Source of the DNA: Chryseobacterium vrystaatense
GTDB lineage: Bacteria; Bacteroidota; Bacteroidia; Flavobacteriales; Weeksellaceae
DNA: 64,000 nt
NCBI RefSeq assembly: GCF_000737765.1
Contig: NZ_JPRI01000010.1
Location: 62,001-126,000 of the forward strand
Reading direction: 5' to 3'
Under the pieces are notes generated by a model. It worked only from the letters and a program-made list of their open reading frames with translations, was not told the origin of the DNA and did no database searches. Shown one piece after another: positions 44,465 through 53,234 of this stretch. Position 1 is the first letter of the stretch, and the number at the start of each line of letters is the position of its first letter. Made by a program: the position numbers and the translations under genes.

Positions 44465-45370
44465 ATGAAAGTTAGTTTTGAAAGAATAATAGTGAGTGAA
44501 AAGAGTTCCTTCCGCACTCTGCACAACAATTCGCCGATCTGCGAGTTCAAATGGGAATACCACTACCATCCGGAAATCGAATTGGTATGCGTCATTTCAG
44601 GGAACGGAACCCGTCATGTTGGCTATCATAAAAGCAATTATACAAATGGAGATCTGGTCCTGATTGGCTCCAATATTCCTCACTCAGGATTTGGTCTGAA
44701 TTCTACAGATCCGCATGAAGAGATCGTACTTCAGTTCAGAGAAGAAATCCTTCAGTTTCCGGAACAGGAAGTAGAAGCCCGATCAATTAAGAATCTTCTG
44801 GAACTTTCAAAATATGGCATTCATTTTCACCATAAGATCAAAAAGATAATGCTTCCCAAACTTAAACTGATGCTGGAATCAGAAGGTTACAAAAGATATC
44901 TGCTGCTCCTTGAAATTTTATTTGAGCTTTCAAAATGTAAAGATTATGACCTTTTAAACAAAGAAATTATGCCTTATACCATTATTTCAAAAAACAAAAC
45001 AAGACTGGAAAACATCTTCACTTACGTAGAGCATAATTATGATAAGGAAATCAATATTGAAGATGTAGCTAGACTGGCCAATCTCACGCTTCCGGCTTTC
45101 TGTAATTTTTTCAAAAAAGCTACGCAAATCACTTTTACGGAATTTGTGAACCGGTACCGGATCAATAAAGCCTGTCTGCTGATGGCACAGGATAAGAGTA
45201 TCTCAGAATGCAGCTACAGCTGCGGATTTAATAATGTGACTTATTTTAACCGCATGTTTAAAAAGTACACCGAGAAGACGCCTTCTGAATTTATTAAGAA
45301 CTATTCTCATAATAAGGTAAGTGTAGATTTGAAGGTTGAGAATGAGGTTAAATTTAAAGCGAGTTTTTAA
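44465..45370 (+). CDS. AraC-family transcriptional regulator
   Basis: The 301-residue protein has an N-terminal cupin-like sensor domain at about 15-130 (FKWEYHYHPEIELVCVISGN, NGDLVLIGSNIPHSGFG). Two C-terminal helix-turn-helix motifs lie at about 190-285 (INIEDVARLANLTLPAFCNF, ISECSYSCGFNNVTYFNRMF, then TPSEF). It is divergent from the permease-trehalase-receptor run, so it is the probable sugar-responsive activator of that locus. Confidence 0.93.
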   Translation: MKVSFERIIVSEKSSFRTLHNNSPICEFKWEYHYHPEIELVCVISGNGTRHVGYHKSNYTNGDLVLIGSNIPHSGFGLNSTDPHEEIVLQFREEILQFPEQEVEARSIKNLLELSKYGIHFHHKIKKIMLPKLKLMLESEGYKRYLLLLEILFELSKCKDYDLLNKEIMPYTIISKNKTRLENIFTYVEHNYDKEINIEDVARLANLTLPAFCNFFKKATQITFTEFVNRYRINKACLLMAQDKSISECSYSCGFNNVTYFNRMFKKYTEKTPSEFIKNYSHNKVSVDLKVENEVKFKASF

Positions 45371-45412
45371 AAATTCTATTATTCAAGGTTTAAAACATTA
45401 CCAAGAATAAAA

Positions 45413-45441
45413 AAAGCTGCTCTAAAAAAGAACAGCTTTAT
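45413..45441. terminator. terminator-like hairpin between convergent genes
   Basis: AAAGCTG (45413-45419) pairs with CAGCTTT (45433-45439), with partial pairing inside. It lies between the araC-type gene and the thioredoxin-family gene. Confidence 0.55.
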
Positions 45442-45482
45442 ACTTATATATGACGGTTAAAAATTTTCAACCCTTCTTCTTA

Positions 45483-46037
45483 TTATTTCCACTTGATGTT
45501 GCATCCCATACTTGGTTTCTGAATCTCTTCCTGTGGTTCATCCAGTAAAAGGTTTTCAAAAGCGATAATCAGATCTTCTCCGGTTACATCTTTATTGTTT
45601 CCGGGTCTTGAATCATCCATCTGTCCTCTGTAGATCAGGTCTAATTTATCATCAAAGAAATAGAAGTCTGGTGTGCATGCTGCATCGTATGCTTTAGCAA
45701 CAGCCTGGCTTTCGTCATACAGATAAGGGAAATCAAAATTTCTTTCGATCTGGAATTCTATCATTTTTTCCGGTGAATCAGCCGGATATTTTTCTACATT
45801 ATTGGCATTGATTGCAATGAATTCAATCCCTTTTTCATTATAGTCTTCATACAGTTCGTTGATCTTGTCGATCACATGAAGAACGAACGGGCAATGATTG
45901 CACATAAAGATCACCAGTGTTCCTTTCTCACCTTTCAGTTCTTCCAGAGATTGGATTTCATTGGTTTTTGAAGGGTTCGGAAGCTCGAAAAACGGAGCTT
46001 TTGTTCCTAGAGCCAGCATATTTGAGGGAGTATTCAT
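45483..46037 (-). CDS. thioredoxin-family/redoxin protein
   Basis: I start at the ATG at 46035-46037 (184 residues); the longer frame adds 17 residues that look unlike a signal. It has an AhpC/TSA-type thioredoxin fold: LGTKAPFFELPN, GTLVIFMCNHCPFVLHVI with CxxC (CNHC) active site, FIAINANNV, ACTPDFYFFDDKLDLIYRGQ. A TPDF cis-Pro loop is present. It is probably a cytoplasmic thiol-disulfide enzyme; the exact partner is unknown. Confidence 0.88.
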   Translation of the reverse strand: MNTPSNMLALGTKAPFFELPNPSKTNEIQSLEELKGEKGTLVIFMCNHCPFVLHVIDKINELYEDYNEKGIEFIAINANNVEKYPADSPEKMIEFQIERNFDFPYLYDESQAVAKAYDAACTPDFYFFDDKLDLIYRGQMDDSRPGNNKDVTGEDLIIAFENLLLDEPQEEIQKPSMGCNIKWK

Positions 46038-46135
46038 ATCCTTTATTTTCTTTATCGCAAATATAAAGTTTCTTTTAATATAAGCCAATTCAGTAATTTA
46101 TAAACTTGCGTTAAATGTTAATTATCAAATATTAT

Positions 46136-46167
46136 TTGGAAGATATACTTAAAAGTTTGTAGTTTTG
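46136..46167 (+). promoter_or_regulatory. promoter of the tetR-type gene
   Basis: TTG (46136-46138), a 21-bp spacer, then TAGTTTTG (46160-46167), a full match to TTG-N17-23-TAnnTTTG. The operator palindrome begins at the next base, so a bound repressor would cover the start of transcription. Confidence 0.65.
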
Positions 46168-46180
46168 CTAACACTGTTAG
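46168..46180. promoter_or_regulatory. operator palindrome 1, CTAACACTGTTAG
   Basis: This perfect 6-1-6 palindrome lies directly after the tetR -7 element and 12 bp before its ATG. It has the same core as three sites downstream of tetR and is the probable site of autorepression. Confidence 0.7.
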
Positions 46181-46192
46181 TAAATAAAAATC

Positions 46193-46789
46193 ATGGGCTT
46201 ACATGAACGTCGCCAAAGAGAGAAAGAATCCATCCGTGCAAATATTTTGCAGGCGGCTTTCGGTTTGGCTAAAACAGAGGGTTGGGCTTCACTGTCAATG
46301 CGTAAAATCGCAGATGCCATTGAGTACAGTGCTCCTGTAGTCTATGATTATTTTGAAAACAAAGAAGCCATTTTGTATGAAATTTCTATTAATGGTTTTC
46401 ACTGTCTTCATATAGAGCTGTTAAAAGCTCAGCAGAAATTTGAAACTCCGGAAGAGCAGCTTACTGCTATAGTAGATGCCTACTGGGATTTCGCTTTTAA
46501 AAATAAAGAATACTATCAGCTGATGTTCGGTTTGGGGATGCAGTGCAGTGGTAAGGGCCAGATGAAAGAAGAATTTTCATCATTCCAGGACCTGATCTAT
46601 GAGTGTACCTTCAACATCATTAAGAAGAACGGATCGAATCCGGACAACGCCTGTCATATGTCACACGCATTATTTTCAGCGGTTCACGGTTTGATTTCTA
46701 TTATGATGATGAGAAATACAGATATTCCTTCTACAATGAATAAAACGACTTTAGACGAAACGGTTTCAGCTTTCGTTAAGTCTTTGTAA
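46193..46789 (+). CDS. TetR/AcrR-family repressor of the downstream RND efflux operon
   Basis: The 198-residue protein has an N-terminal HTH (ASLSMRKIADAIEYSAPVVY, then DYFENKEAILYEISING) and a helical ligand-binding domain with a TetR C-terminal pattern. It is the first gene before an RND tripartite pump on the same strand. Identical palindromes in its own promoter and ahead of the pump genes make it the likely repressor of both, released by a pump substrate. That role is inferred from layout. Confidence 0.92.
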   Translation: MGLHERRQREKESIRANILQAAFGLAKTEGWASLSMRKIADAIEYSAPVVYDYFENKEAILYEISINGFHCLHIELLKAQQKFETPEEQLTAIVDAYWDFAFKNKEYYQLMFGLGMQCSGKGQMKEEFSSFQDLIYECTFNIIKKNGSNPDNACHMSHALFSAVHGLISIMMMRNTDIPSTMNKTTLDETVSAFVKSL

Positions 46790-46829
46790 ATTTTTTTTGA
46801 ACTAAAAATTAACACCGTTAGGAAATATA
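46789..46829 (+). repeat. 41-bp direct repeat, copy 1
   Basis: It runs from the last base of the tetR stop codon: an A/T8 tract with TTTTGAACT, then the operator core, then GGAAATATA. It matches copy 2 (47043-47083) at 38 of 41 positions, 254 bp apart. Confidence 0.75.
46809..46821. promoter_or_regulatory. operator palindrome 2, TTAACACCGTTAG
   Basis: It differs from site 1 at two positions and sits inside direct repeat copy 1. A TTG at 46797-46799 lies just upstream, so the site could overlap a promoter. Confidence 0.5.
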
Positions 46830-46921
46830 ACATCGGATATCAATAAATTATTCAGTTAAAAAACTAAAAAAATAACATGAAAACTACTATTCAAAATTTC
46901 AGAACAGTTTTTTCTCTTCAC

Positions 46922-46934
46922 TTAACAGTGTTAG
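46922..46934. promoter_or_regulatory. operator palindrome 3, TTAACAGTGTTAG
   Basis: It has the same 6-1-6 design as sites 1 and 4, 228 bp ahead of the adaptor gene, with an extra half-site TTAACAC shortly after it. Confidence 0.5.
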
Positions 46935-47042
46935 ATAAATTAACACTCAATTAATACACCTCATTATATACAAACTTCAACATTAAAAAAACAGACAGCA
47001 CTTATGAAAATAATGACCTGACTCCTTTATTAAAAATTCTGT

Positions 47043-47083
47043 AATTTTTTTTGAACTCAATATTAACACTGTTAGGAAATATA
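47043..47083 (+). repeat. 41-bp direct repeat, copy 2
   Basis: Second copy of the tract with T8, GAACT, operator core and GGAAATATA, 67 bp ahead of the adaptor ATG. The spacer 46790-47149 holds no convincing gene. Confidence 0.75.
47063..47075. promoter_or_regulatory. operator palindrome 4, TTAACACTGTTAG
   Basis: It differs from site 1 only in its first base and lies in direct repeat copy 2, near the expected promoter of the pump operon. A further half-site CTAACAC lies about 45 bp downstream. Confidence 0.6.
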
Positions 47084-47149
47084 TCAGAATTAATTTAAAA
47101 GAACACTATTACTTAAATCTAACACTTCATTAAAAAAATTAAACCCACA

Positions 47150-48310
47150 ATGAAAATACCTGGAAAAATAAGGTTTATCGTACTTATATCAAGTATTATC
47201 CTTTTGCAGAACTGTACCCAAGCAGCAGAAGGTTCCAATGCAGCACCGCCTGCTCCGGAACTTCCGGTTTACACCGTGATCACATCTCCAGCGACAACAT
47301 ATCAGGAATTCCCTACCGCACTGGAAGGTAAAAACAATGTAGAGATCAGATCTCAGGTAGATGGATACCTGGACAGAATCTATGTGGAGGAAGGTTCTTA
47401 CGTAAGAGCCGGACAGCCGTTATTTAAAATAGATTCAAGAGCGTATGGCGAGCAGGTGAATATGGCGCAGGCCAATCTACAGGCTGCCAATGCCAATATC
47501 GAGAAAGCTAAAGTGGAAGTTGACAGACTTCAGCCTTTAGTAGCTGCCAAAGTAGTTTCCGATGTACAGCTTAAAACAGCAAAAGCCAATTATGCAGCTG
47601 CTGTCGCTGCTTCATCACAAGCCAGAGCATCAGTAGGAAATGCAAGAATCAATGTAGGATTTACAACGATCACAGCACCGGTAAGCGGATACATCGGAAG
47701 AATTCCATACAAAAAAGGAAGCCTTATCTCAAGAACTGATGCTAATCCATTGACATTACTATCGGATATTAGCGAAATTTATGCTTACTTCTCTTTAAGC
47801 GAATTGGATTTTATCGCGTTTCAGAATAAATATCCGGGAGCTACTTTAGATGAAAAGCTGAAGAATATGCCAATGGTAGACCTGGTGATCGCAGATAACA
47901 GCATTTATCCTCAAAAAGGAAAAATGAGCATTGTAGACGGTCAGTTTGACAAAACTACAGGAGCTATTAGTGTTCGTGCCGTTTTCCCTAATGCACAGGG
48001 ATCTTTAAGAACCGGAAATACAGGAAGAGTACGTATGCCTCAGATGCTTTCCAATGCCCTGATCATTCCACAGGAATCTACTTTTGAAATTCAGGACAAA
48101 ACCTATGTATATATCTTAGGTAAAGACAACAAAGTAACCAGCAAGCCGATCAAAATCTCCGGAAAAACAGAAAACTACTACTTTATTTCTGAAGGAGTTG
48201 CTCCGGGAGAAAAAATCGTGTACACCGGAATCGGTGCTTTAAAGGATGGTGCTTCTGTAAAACCGAAAGCAATCTCTGCTGACAGCTTACTGAGAGCCAG
48301 ACCTTTGTAA
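47150..48310 (+). CDS. RND efflux periplasmic adaptor (membrane fusion protein)
   Basis: The 386-residue protein has a lipoprotein signal (SIILLQNCTQAA, Cys about 24). A barrel-sandwich/lipoyl half follows (VEIRSQVDGYLDRIYVEEGS, YVRAGQPLFKID), then a long alpha-hairpin (VNMAQANLQAANANIEKAKV), then the returning lipoyl half (TTITAPVSGYIGRIPYKKGS) and beta-barrel domains. It links the inner-membrane pump to the outer-membrane channel. It is the first gene of the tripartite operon, 40 bp before the pump gene. Confidence 0.94.
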   Translation: MKIPGKIRFIVLISSIILLQNCTQAAEGSNAAPPAPELPVYTVITSPATTYQEFPTALEGKNNVEIRSQVDGYLDRIYVEEGSYVRAGQPLFKIDSRAYGEQVNMAQANLQAANANIEKAKVEVDRLQPLVAAKVVSDVQLKTAKANYAAAVAASSQARASVGNARINVGFTTITAPVSGYIGRIPYKKGSLISRTDANPLTLLSDISEIYAYFSLSELDFIAFQNKYPGATLDEKLKNMPMVDLVIADNSIYPQKGKMSIVDGQFDKTTGAISVRAVFPNAQGSLRTGNTGRVRMPQMLSNALIIPQESTFEIQDKTYVYILGKDNKVTSKPIKISGKTENYYFISEGVAPGEKIVYTGIGALKDGASVKPKAISADSLLRARPL

Positions 48311-48350
48311 TCTATTCCGAATACAGAAGACTTAAAAAAATAAACTTCTT

Positions 48351-51300
48351 ATGTTAAAACAATTTATAGAAAGACCGGTACTTTCAACGGTCATCTCCAT
48401 AATACTTTTATTACTGGGGGCTTTGTCCCTCTTTAATTTACCGATTGCCCTCTTTCCCGATATTGCTCCACCGAGCGTTCAGGTAACGGCTTTCTATCCT
48501 GGAGCTAATGCTGAGGTAGTTGCCCGTTCGGTAGCCACCCCTATTGAAGAAGCAGTGAACGGAGTGGAGAACATGACGTATATGACCTCCAATTCCAGTA
48601 ATGATGGTACCATGACCCTGAGTGTTTATTTCAAACAGGGAGCTGATGCCGATAACGCTGCAGTAAACGTACAGAACAGGGTATCGAAAGCTATGAGCCA
48701 GCTTCCTCAGGAAGTGGTACAGGCGGGGATTTCCACACAGAAGGTTCAGAACAGTATGATTATGTTTATGGGACTTAGCAGTAATGATCCAAAACAATAT
48801 GATGAACTTTTCTTACAGAATTATCTTAAAATCAACGTAATTCCACAGATACAGCGTATTCCGGGAGTAGCACAGGCTCAGGTTTTCGGAACGAGAGATT
48901 ATTCCATGAGACTCTGGCTGAAACCGGACAGGCTCGCGGCTAACAATCTTTCTCCACAGGAAGTACTTGCGGCAGTTAAAGATCACAACCTTGAAGCTGC
49001 TCCGGGACGTTTGGGTCAGGGAAGTAAGGAAACTTACGAGTATATCCTTAAATACAAAGGAAAACTCAGCAAGAATGAAGATTACGAAAATATCGCCATT
49101 AAAGCGAACAATGACGGATCATTCTTAAGATTAAAAGATGTAGCAAGAGTAGAATTCGGTTCTTATACCTATACTGCGACCAACAGAGTAGACGGAAAAC
49201 CGGTTGCCGGATTTGCTATTCTGCAGACTGCGGGTTCAAACGCGAATGAAATTTTAACTGAAATTGAAAAACAGGTTGATCAGATGAAAACGACCCTTCC
49301 AAAAGGGGTTGAGCCGATCATCATGTACAATTCTAAGGATTTCTTAGATGCTTCTATCCACCAGGTTGTTGAAACTTTGGTCATTGCATTTATTCTGGTA
49401 TTTATAGTAGTATATATTTTCCTTCAGGATTTCAGATCTACATTGATTCCCGCTATTGCGGTACCGGTTGCGATTATCGGAACATTCTTCTTCCTGCAGC
49501 TGTTTGGTTTCAGCATCAACATGCTTACCCTGTTTGCATTGGTGCTCGCCATCGGTATTGTTGTGGATGATGCCATCGTTGTGGTGGAAGCCGTCCATTC
49601 CAAAATGGAACATACAGGAATGCCTGTAGATCAGGCAACAACGAACTCTATGAGTGAAATTTCCGGGGCTATTATTTCCATTACTCTGGTGATGTGTGCC
49701 GTATTTATTCCGGTAGGCTTCATGCAGGGTCCTGCAGGGGTTTTCTACAGACAGTTTGCTTTTACCCTGGTCATTGCCATCCTGATTTCTGCGGTGAACG
49801 CCTTAACATTAAGCCCGGCTTTATGTGCGATGTTCTTAAACGATCCTCAGGGAGAGCATGGAGAACACGGTCATAAAACAGGTTTTGGAGCAAGATTCTT
49901 CAACGCCTTCAATGTGGCCTTTAATAATATGACCCGAAAATATATCTACAGCCTTAAATTTTTGATTAAAAATAAATGGGTTGCGATAGGAGGATTAGTG
50001 GTCATTACCGCTGCAAGTGTTTTCTTAATTAAAAAAGCTCCGTCAGGATTTATTCCTACTGAAGATCAGGGATTCGTTCTTTATGCAGTTAACACCCCTC
50101 CGGGAAGTTCACTGGAAAGAACCCACAGAGCTACAGCACAGATTGACAAAATCATCAACGGTGAAAAAGCCACAAACCACCTTTGGGTAGCGGACGGAAT
50201 GAACTTTATCAGTAATGCCAATGCTTCTCCTTATTCTGCAGGTTTCATTAAACTTAAAGATTATGATCAACGTGGCGAAATGAAAGATCCGGATCAGATC
50301 GCAGCTGCTCTGACAGGAAAAGTAAGCCAGGTGAAAGACGCAAACGCGTTCTTCTTCAATTTCCCAACAGTACAGGGATTTGGTAACGTTTCCGGTTTTG
50401 AGTTTATGCTTCAGGATAAAACAAACAGTTCTTTTGAACAGTTAGGAACAACAACACAGGCTTTCATTGGGGAACTTATGAAACGTCCGGAGATCGCCTT
50501 TGCCTTCACAACGTATGCAGCAGGAAACCCTCAGTATACTATTGATGTAGATGCTGACAAAGCCAATCAATTAGGGGTTTCTATTACAGAACTTATGCAG
50601 ACAATGCAGATCTACTACGGAAGTAGTTTCGTTTCAGATTTCAACAGATTCGGAAAATATTACAGAGTAATGGCTCAGGCAGATATTCCTTACCGTACAG
50701 ATATCAATTCTTTGGAAGGGATTTATGTAAAGAATAAATCTGGAGAAATGGTTCCGGCGAAAACACTGGTAACTTTAAAGAGAACGTTCGGACCTGAAAC
50801 GGTAACAAGAAACAACCTGTTCAACGCGGTAACGATCAACGGAACTCCAAAACCCGGATACAGTACCGGAGATGCCATCAAAGCAGTAGAAGAAGTTGCG
50901 AAACAGTCACTTCCTAGAGGTTATGGCTACGAATGGACAGGAATCACACGTGAAGAGATAAAAACAGGTGGTCAAACAGTATTTGTTTTCCTTTTAAGCA
51001 TCCTGTTTGTGTACTTCTTGTTAGCAGCTCAGTATGAAAGTTATATCCTTCCGTTTGCCATTATTCTGACGATTCCTACAGGGATATTCGGAGTGTTCGC
51101 TTTCACAGGATTAGCCGGAATTGATAATAACATTTACGTTCAGGTCGGACTCATAATGCTCGTCGGGCTATTGGCTAAAAATGCGATCCTGATTGTAGAA
51201 TTTGCTGTCCAGAGAAGAAAAGCAGGCAAAAGCCTGATCGAATCTGCGCTGCAGGCTTCAAGATTACGTTTAAGACCGATCCTGATGACTTCTTTTGCCT

Positions 51301-51533
51301 TTATCGTGGGAATGCTTCCATTGGTGTGGACGCAGGGAGCTTCAGCAAAAGGTAACCATTCTATCGGATACAGTACAGTAGGAGGAATGCTTACAGGAGT
51401 AATATTCGGGATTTTCATCATCCCGGTAATGTATGTGATTTTCCAGTATCTGCATGAAAAAATGCCGAGCAGAAAAAATAAAAGACTTCAAAGACAGAAA
51501 TTGGAAGAAGAACTTCTAACCACAGCTCATTAA
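48351..51533 (+). CDS. RND multidrug efflux permease, HAE1 (AcrB/MexB) type
   Basis: The 1060-residue inner-membrane transporter has the HAE1 start MLKQFIERPVLSTVISIILL, two large periplasmic loops and 12 membrane helices. Proton-relay residues are visible: Asp406 and Asp407 in GIVVDDAIVV, and Lys943 in GLLAKNAILIVEFA. Other signatures are FPDIAPPSVQVTAFYPGANA, PVAIIGTFFFLQLFGFSINM and GFIPTEDQGF. A His-rich stretch (GEHGEHGHK) at about 504-512 lies in the central cytoplasmic loop. Substrates are probably hydrophobic drugs or detergents, which sequence does not decide. Confidence 0.95.
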   Translation: MLKQFIERPVLSTVISIILLLLGALSLFNLPIALFPDIAPPSVQVTAFYPGANAEVVARSVATPIEEAVNGVENMTYMTSNSSNDGTMTLSVYFKQGADADNAAVNVQNRVSKAMSQLPQEVVQAGISTQKVQNSMIMFMGLSSNDPKQYDELFLQNYLKINVIPQIQRIPGVAQAQVFGTRDYSMRLWLKPDRLAANNLSPQEVLAAVKDHNLEAAPGRLGQGSKETYEYILKYKGKLSKNEDYENIAIKANNDGSFLRLKDVARVEFGSYTYTATNRVDGKPVAGFAILQTAGSNANEILTEIEKQVDQMKTTLPKGVEPIIMYNSKDFLDASIHQVVETLVIAFILVFIVVYIFLQDFRSTLIPAIAVPVAIIGTFFFLQLFGFSINMLTLFALVLAIGIVVDDAIVVVEAVHSKMEHTGMPVDQATTNSMSEISGAIISITLVMCAVFIPVGFMQGPAGVFYRQFAFTLVIAILISAVNALTLSPALCAMFLNDPQGEHGEHGHKTGFGARFFNAFNVAFNNMTRKYIYSLKFLIKNKWVAIGGLVVITAASVFLIKKAPSGFIPTEDQGFVLYAVNTPPGSSLERTHRATAQIDKIINGEKATNHLWVADGMNFISNANASPYSAGFIKLKDYDQRGEMKDPDQIAAALTGKVSQVKDANAFFFNFPTVQGFGNVSGFEFMLQDKTNSSFEQLGTTTQAFIGELMKRPEIAFAFTTYAAGNPQYTIDVDADKANQLGVSITELMQTMQIYYGSSFVSDFNRFGKYYRVMAQADIPYRTDINSLEGIYVKNKSGEMVPAKTLVTLKRTFGPETVTRNNLFNAVTINGTPKPGYSTGDAIKAVEEVAKQSLPRGYGYEWTGITREEIKTGGQTVFVFLLSILFVYFLLAAQYESYILPFAIILTIPTGIFGVFAFTGLAGIDNNIYVQVGLIMLVGLLAKNAILIVEFAVQRRKAGKSLIESALQASRLRLRPILMTSFAFIVGMLPLVWTQGASAKGNHSIGYSTVGGMLTGVIFGIFIIPVMYVIFQYLHEKMPSRKNKRLQRQKLEEELLTTAH

Positions 51534-51544
51534 TATATATTGAT

Positions 51545-51661
51545 ATACAAAACTTTGAGACCCATAGAGAAGCAACTATTCAAACTAACATTATAAAAAA
51601 GCAAAGTATTCTCCTACTAAAGACCTCTTTGCTTTACCAAAAACCTCTCAAAGTTTTGTAT
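51545..51661. repeat. nested inverted repeat between efflux pump and outer-membrane factor genes
   Basis: The outer arms ATACAAAACTTTGAGA (51545-51560) and its exact complement (51646-51661) are 16 bp each. Inner arms AAAGCAAAG (51598-51606) and CTTTGCTTT (51627-51635) are 9 bp. The transcript can fold into a two-part stem inside the operon. Confidence 0.65.
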
Positions 51662-51684
51662 CAATTTAAAGTCTATTTAAAACT

Positions 51685-53097
51685 ATGAAAAGAATTAAGA
51701 ATTTTATTCTAACACTTATATTGGCTTTAGGCGCGGTTTCGTGTGTGTCCAAACTGGCATTTACCGAACCTGACCTCCAGCTTCCGGAAAAGTTCCAGTA
51801 CACGGCTACTGCTGATACAGCGAGTATTGCCAATCTGGAATGGAAACAGTTTTTCAGTGATCCTATTTTACAGGATTTGATTGAAAAAGGAATTAAAAAT
51901 AACTATGATCTTCAGATTGCTTTAAAACAGGTAGCTTCTTCACAGGAGAAACTGAAACAGGCAAAATATCTTCAGTATCCTGATGTAGGTTTTACTGTTT
52001 CGGCACAAATTTCAAAACCTTCAGAAAACAGCATGAACGGGAAAAGTTTAAATTCATTTTTAGGCCAGAACCATGTTGAAGATTATAATGCAGCATTCAA
52101 CCTTTCATGGGAAGCTGACATCTGGGGAAAAATCAAAAATCAACAGGAAGTTTCAAGAATGCAGTATCTGCAGACTTATGAAGCAACAAAAGCGGTACAG
52201 ACTCAGGTTGTTGCAGCGATTGCCCAGGGATATTATAATTTATTAATGCTTGACAAGCAGATTCAGATCGCAAAATCAAATCTGGAATTAAGCACCAATA
52301 CGCTTTCCATTACTGAAAAAATGTGGCAGAGTGGAGATACGACTTCTTTAGGTGTTCAGCAGGCAACAGCTCAGAAGCAATCTACAGAACTTCTGATTAC
52401 TCAGTTGGAGCAAAATATTGCCATCCAGGAAAATGCTTTAAGTATTCTTGTGGGTGAAAATCCAAATAAAGTCAACAGAACGATTGAAATGTCTGACACT
52501 TCCCTTCCACAAAATATTTCAACAGGTCTTCCTGCAGCGATGGTAAGCCGTCGTCCGGATGTCCGTCAGCAGGAACTGGTTCTATTGGAATCCAATTCGA
52601 TGGTAGGAATTGCGCAGGCTAATATGTATCCTGCTTTGAAAATTACAGCTAACGGAGGTGTAAATTCATTTAAAATTGACAACTGGTTTCAGATTCCGGC
52701 TTCTTTGTTCGGGTCTATTTTAGGCGGAATTACGCAGCCTATTTTCCAGAAGAGACAATTGAAAACGGATCTTAACGTAGCTAAAATCCAGCGAGAAAAA
52801 AACGTTCTGGCTTTCCGTCAGTCTGTTTTAAATGCAGTGGGTGAAGTTTCCGATGCTTTGGTTTCTAATGAAAGCTTAAAAGTTCAGGAGCAAAAAGCGA
52901 CAGAACAGGTTACCACGTTGAAAAACGGAATAAAAAGTGCAGAAATGCTTTACAAAGGCGGCATGGCCAATTACCTGGAAGTGATTACAGCTCAGGGAAA
53001 TTCTCTGCAGGCTGAACTGAATCTTGCGTCTGTAAAAAGACAGAGACTAAGCAGCATTGTAGATCTTTACAGAGCTCTTGGTGGCGGTTGGAAGTAG
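51685..53097 (+). CDS. outer-membrane factor lipoprotein of the RND pump (OprM/NodT type)
   Basis: The 470-residue protein has a lipoprotein signal (LALGAVSCVSKLAF, Cys about 21) and two homologous outer-membrane efflux repeats, each with long coiled helices and strand pairs (SWEADIWGKIKNQQEVSRMQ in the first, then SRRPDVRQQELVLLESNSMV). The N-terminus shows WKQFFSDPILQDLIEKGI, typical of OprM-like proteins. It forms the trimeric exit duct for the adaptor-pump pair encoded upstream. A 151-bp spacer with an inverted repeat separates it from the pump gene. Confidence 0.93.
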   Translation: MKRIKNFILTLILALGAVSCVSKLAFTEPDLQLPEKFQYTATADTASIANLEWKQFFSDPILQDLIEKGIKNNYDLQIALKQVASSQEKLKQAKYLQYPDVGFTVSAQISKPSENSMNGKSLNSFLGQNHVEDYNAAFNLSWEADIWGKIKNQQEVSRMQYLQTYEATKAVQTQVVAAIAQGYYNLLMLDKQIQIAKSNLELSTNTLSITEKMWQSGDTTSLGVQQATAQKQSTELLITQLEQNIAIQENALSILVGENPNKVNRTIEMSDTSLPQNISTGLPAAMVSRRPDVRQQELVLLESNSMVGIAQANMYPALKITANGGVNSFKIDNWFQIPASLFGSILGGITQPIFQKRQLKTDLNVAKIQREKNVLAFRQSVLNAVGEVSDALVSNESLKVQEQKATEQVTTLKNGIKSAEMLYKGGMANYLEVITAQGNSLQAELNLASVKRQRLSSIVDLYRALGGGWK

Positions 53098-53122
53098 TAA
53101 ATTTAATTATATTGTTTTTAGT

Positions 53123-53150
53123 GCGGTCTCTAATTCAGGGACCGCTTTTT
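53123..53150 (+). terminator. intrinsic terminator of the efflux operon
   Basis: GCGGTC (53123-53128) pairs with GACCGC (53140-53145), followed by TTTTTT. Confidence 0.8.
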
Positions 53151-53234
53151 TATTGGTAACCTTTGGAAAGAATCATACAAATTTGGCCGCGCAATCTTAG
53201 ATATTAAGCCTGTCGTCAAAATTTAGAATTCAGT

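Noticed and set aside
46877..46954. 25-codon ORF between tetR and the efflux adaptor
   Set aside because: It contains operator 3 within its frame, has no leader-like codon run and no recognisable product; more likely chance in an AT-rich regulatory spacer.
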